Origin: Rhytidiadelphus loreus
Taxonomy: Eukaryota > Streptophyta > Bryopsida > Hypnales > Hylocomiaceae
DNA length: 64,000 nucleotides
Direction of reading: 5' to 3'
NCBI GenBank assembly: GCA_947034895.1
Contig: OX344762.1
Span: forward strand, 51,129,087 to 51,193,086
A model generated the notes under the pieces. It saw only the letters and a program-made list of their open reading frames with translations. It had not been told where the DNA came from and made no database searches. This document shows positions 61,381-64,000 of the stretch, piece after piece. Both the position numbers and the translations under genes were made by a program. Positions within the stretch are counted from its first letter, which is position 1, and every line of letters starts with the position of its first letter.

Positions 61381-64000
61381 AGTGCACTACAAATTACTAA
61401 AAGAACTAAAACTTAGTATTCAAAAACACCATCAAACTTCAAAAATATCACAAAATGAACTTCAACTATGCAAATGTAGGGAATGTCATAGACACATTAC
61501 ACTTGCATTCAAGTTCTAAATGGATCACTCAAATTAATGACCTTCTCAAAGTAATACATTTTCATGAAACAATCATGTGTATCACTGACTAATAGACATT
61601 CATTCCAACATATAGTCCAAAGGAAACATCCCTATAATTCATTTTTGCTAATACAAGAGTCACATTGATGACTAAAATTGCTGCTACAACTTATATGAAT
61701 TCCCTAGCTATACTCTCGACACTCTTAATACATAAAAACTAAATGTGCATGCTCCAGATGGAAAAAAAAAATACTCCATCACTGCTGCCTTGTATTTTGT
61801 TTTATAATTCACTGAATAAACTATAAAACCTTACTCCAAATATCTATATACGAACATGACAATATGAATTTTCAATCTAATATGACATCTACAATGCAAA
61901 ATTTTAAAATGAAAACAAAACTAAATTAATTCCATAATATATTTAGAAATAACACTACATTAAATAACACTACAAGACATATAGTATATAGAATAACCAT
62001 TGCATTCAAAATCATTTTGATTTGACCAACAACTACTACAATACTCTTAAAACAAATGTGGACTACAAAGGACAATTTTTGTGAAAAAGCTACACACACT
62101 TATTATTCTACGTGTATTAGGATTCCCTCCAACACTTCATACAGACTAAATCTTTGAAACTTCAAAGCACTTTTCATCTACGTATAACATATAACTACTG
62201 CATGCAACTTAAACTTTCTTATCACTACTACTTTTGAACCATATTATGTCCACTACATTAATAATACAGTTTATGTACAATAGTTTTAACAAATAATCAT
62301 TTCAATTAAGTGATCCATATTCATTACTAAAAATTAATCATACAAATTTTCAACCAAAATACACTATTTTGTGTTTTAGTGTTCTTGATTTCAAAACATT
62401 GAAACCTATGTTCATACATTTAACTTCTAAGATTCGTGATGGACTCTTGTCGTACGTTGCATTTCAATTCCCATAATTTGTTTATAATTATTTGAACTAC
62501 TTTAACAAAAAAGAAACGATTTCTGTCTGAACTTATGAAAATTTATTCATTTCTTCAAACGTTCTTCATGAACAAACATCATAATTTTCAGTAAACCAAA
62601 AATGCACGTCATGCACAATCCCAAGAGAATTCTAGAAAAATTTCCATCTACTATTAATAAAATTCCATTAAAACTATTCATTTCAAGAACTGTAGTAGAA
62701 GTACTAACTTCATTCTTCGGGACAAAAAACAACAATGCCATGAACAACATTGTTTGTTGAGGAATATAAAATCTTCAACTAATAGAAAAATTTAATACAA
62801 AATGAGAAAACCACTATGAACTTTGTACTACACAAATTTAGGAAATGTAAGTTCATATGCAAAAACATAAAAAAAACCATTAATAAATCTTCTAGCATTC
62901 CATTTGAACAACATTGATACAGTGCTCACATACACAAAAAATTTAAATATAATCATGTAAAACTTTGATAATCTACCATTGATAACATAATTTCTACAAT
63001 GTATCTCATACACTTTTTCCTTTGAACATTTTGAAGAGTGACCATCAAACAAATGGCTCTATTAGGTTTTCTTCACATATACAATTTTGCATGATGTGAA
63101 GGTTCATCATGAAAACAATTAAATCTGAGATACAAAATTTATTCACATAAATAGAACTTCTAGTCAATTTTTCTTCTTCACTATCTACTACCTCTACATG
63201 CTTATTTATTTCAAAGAAAAAAATATGTTTTATATTGTACGATAATTGTTGACAAACACTCTCTTTTCATTTTTTATGCATACCATGTTTTAAATTACAA
63301 TTGATTTAACCTACTTTTAATATTAAGAATATTTGACGCAAAACATAAAAGTAACCCAATCCAAAAATTACAAACTGCATGATTATGCAACTTCAAAATA
63401 TGATCTTCAAGCATTTTTAATTTGTAGCATTCAATCTTCTACAACTTCACTAAAATTTTCCCTTTCTTCCAATTTGCAATTTTCTCATACACTGAATAAC
63501 AACATTCATAAGTTTCAGGTTAAAAAAACTCTACGAATAACTTTAGAAAGGAAAATGAAAATAAAGTTGGAACTTGGAAATACCAAATGTAGATGTTGTT
63601 CTTCATTCTGTAGGCAATCAAATAACAACAACGAACGTGCTCCTTCCAATCTTAGTTTTTGCTGTATGTGCACTTCACTTCTCTTGAAATTCCTGTCATA
63701 AACCCATGTACTATCAACATCTACACCATTTTTCTTTGTTCAATGTATTGTACAAAAAATTGGCCTGCATTGGAGAAATATACTACTAATTTGTTCATTG
63801 TGAAGTCCTTTACAATGTTCATGTTTTAATGCTATTTTTTTTTAAAAGCAAAATAAATGAACTAGAGAGTACACAATTTGAAAATGTTCTATAGTTTTGT
63901 TCTTTTCCAAAATAAAATTCTTTCAATCTCCTATATGTTAAAATGAACATTTAATTAGAAGACTATGAAGCATAGTCATACTTAGTTTTATAACATACCC
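61381..64000. other. AT-rich intergenic DNA, no gene supported
   Basis: Short open frames on both strands lie in low-GC sequence with no recognisable motif. Nothing else stands out. Confidence 0.5.

Overview
The window reads as nuclear DNA of a land plant. Host genes are split by short GT-AG introns, TTTAGGG telomere-type motifs are present, and three conserved genes give clean spliced reading frames. The intergenic DNA is very AT-rich and full of decayed repeats. A bryophyte or other seed-free plant is my best guess, but nothing here fixes the species.

Layout. 1-1.5 kb: 3' part of a coatomer zeta (COPI) gene, plus strand. 1.5-4.3 kb: exon-like remnants I cannot name. 4.3-8.7 kb: AT-rich repeats. 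9.4-10.9 kb: minus-strand gene for a probable bHLH/ACT-like transcription factor, with a perfect 25-bp hairpin upstream. 13.4-20.7 kb: a 226-bp MITE, a roughly 250-bp satellite-like repeat in two blocks, and AT-rich DNA. 21.9-25.8 kb: a complete nine-exon minus-strand gene for an organellar-type RsmE (16S rRNA m3U) methyltransferase; its 352-residue frame joins exactly across every splice site.

26.5-47.7 kb is a transposon cluster and the main discovery. Three elements share related terminal inverted repeats (core like TGCTATTYTGTGAGC) and 10-bp target duplications: a 368-bp miniature, a 17.74-kb giant (27447-45185) and a 2.46-kb repeat-filled element. The giant carries two divergent genes. 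One is a Mutator-like transposase with a C-terminal SWIM zinc finger (plus strand). The other is a 12-exon minus-strand gene for a protein joining a ParB-like domain to a C-terminal DNA (amino) methyltransferase with permuted motif order, an architecture familiar from phages and bacteria. Both are decaying through a few in-frame stops, each explicable as one C-to-T change. A short palindrome, CTCTCGGNNCCGAGAG, recurs about 15 times in the giant and in degenerate form about 14 times in the 2.46-kb relative. A CACTA-type element holding a tRNA-type SINE, a long hairpin and a 42-bp minisatellite sits in one methyltransferase intron.

54.9-61.4 kb holds a second unusual module: three intronless, decayed reading frames (about 1,065, 410 and 183 codons) that I do not recognise, again with stops mostly of the CGA/CAG/CAA type. 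The remaining DNA (47.7-54.9 and 61.4-64 kb) is AT-rich with dispersed repeats and no supportable gene.

The likely biology of the giant element is that the transposase moves it, while the methyltransferase may modify DNA (its own ends or palindromes, or host chromatin) in a way that helps mobility or persistence. That last step is inference.
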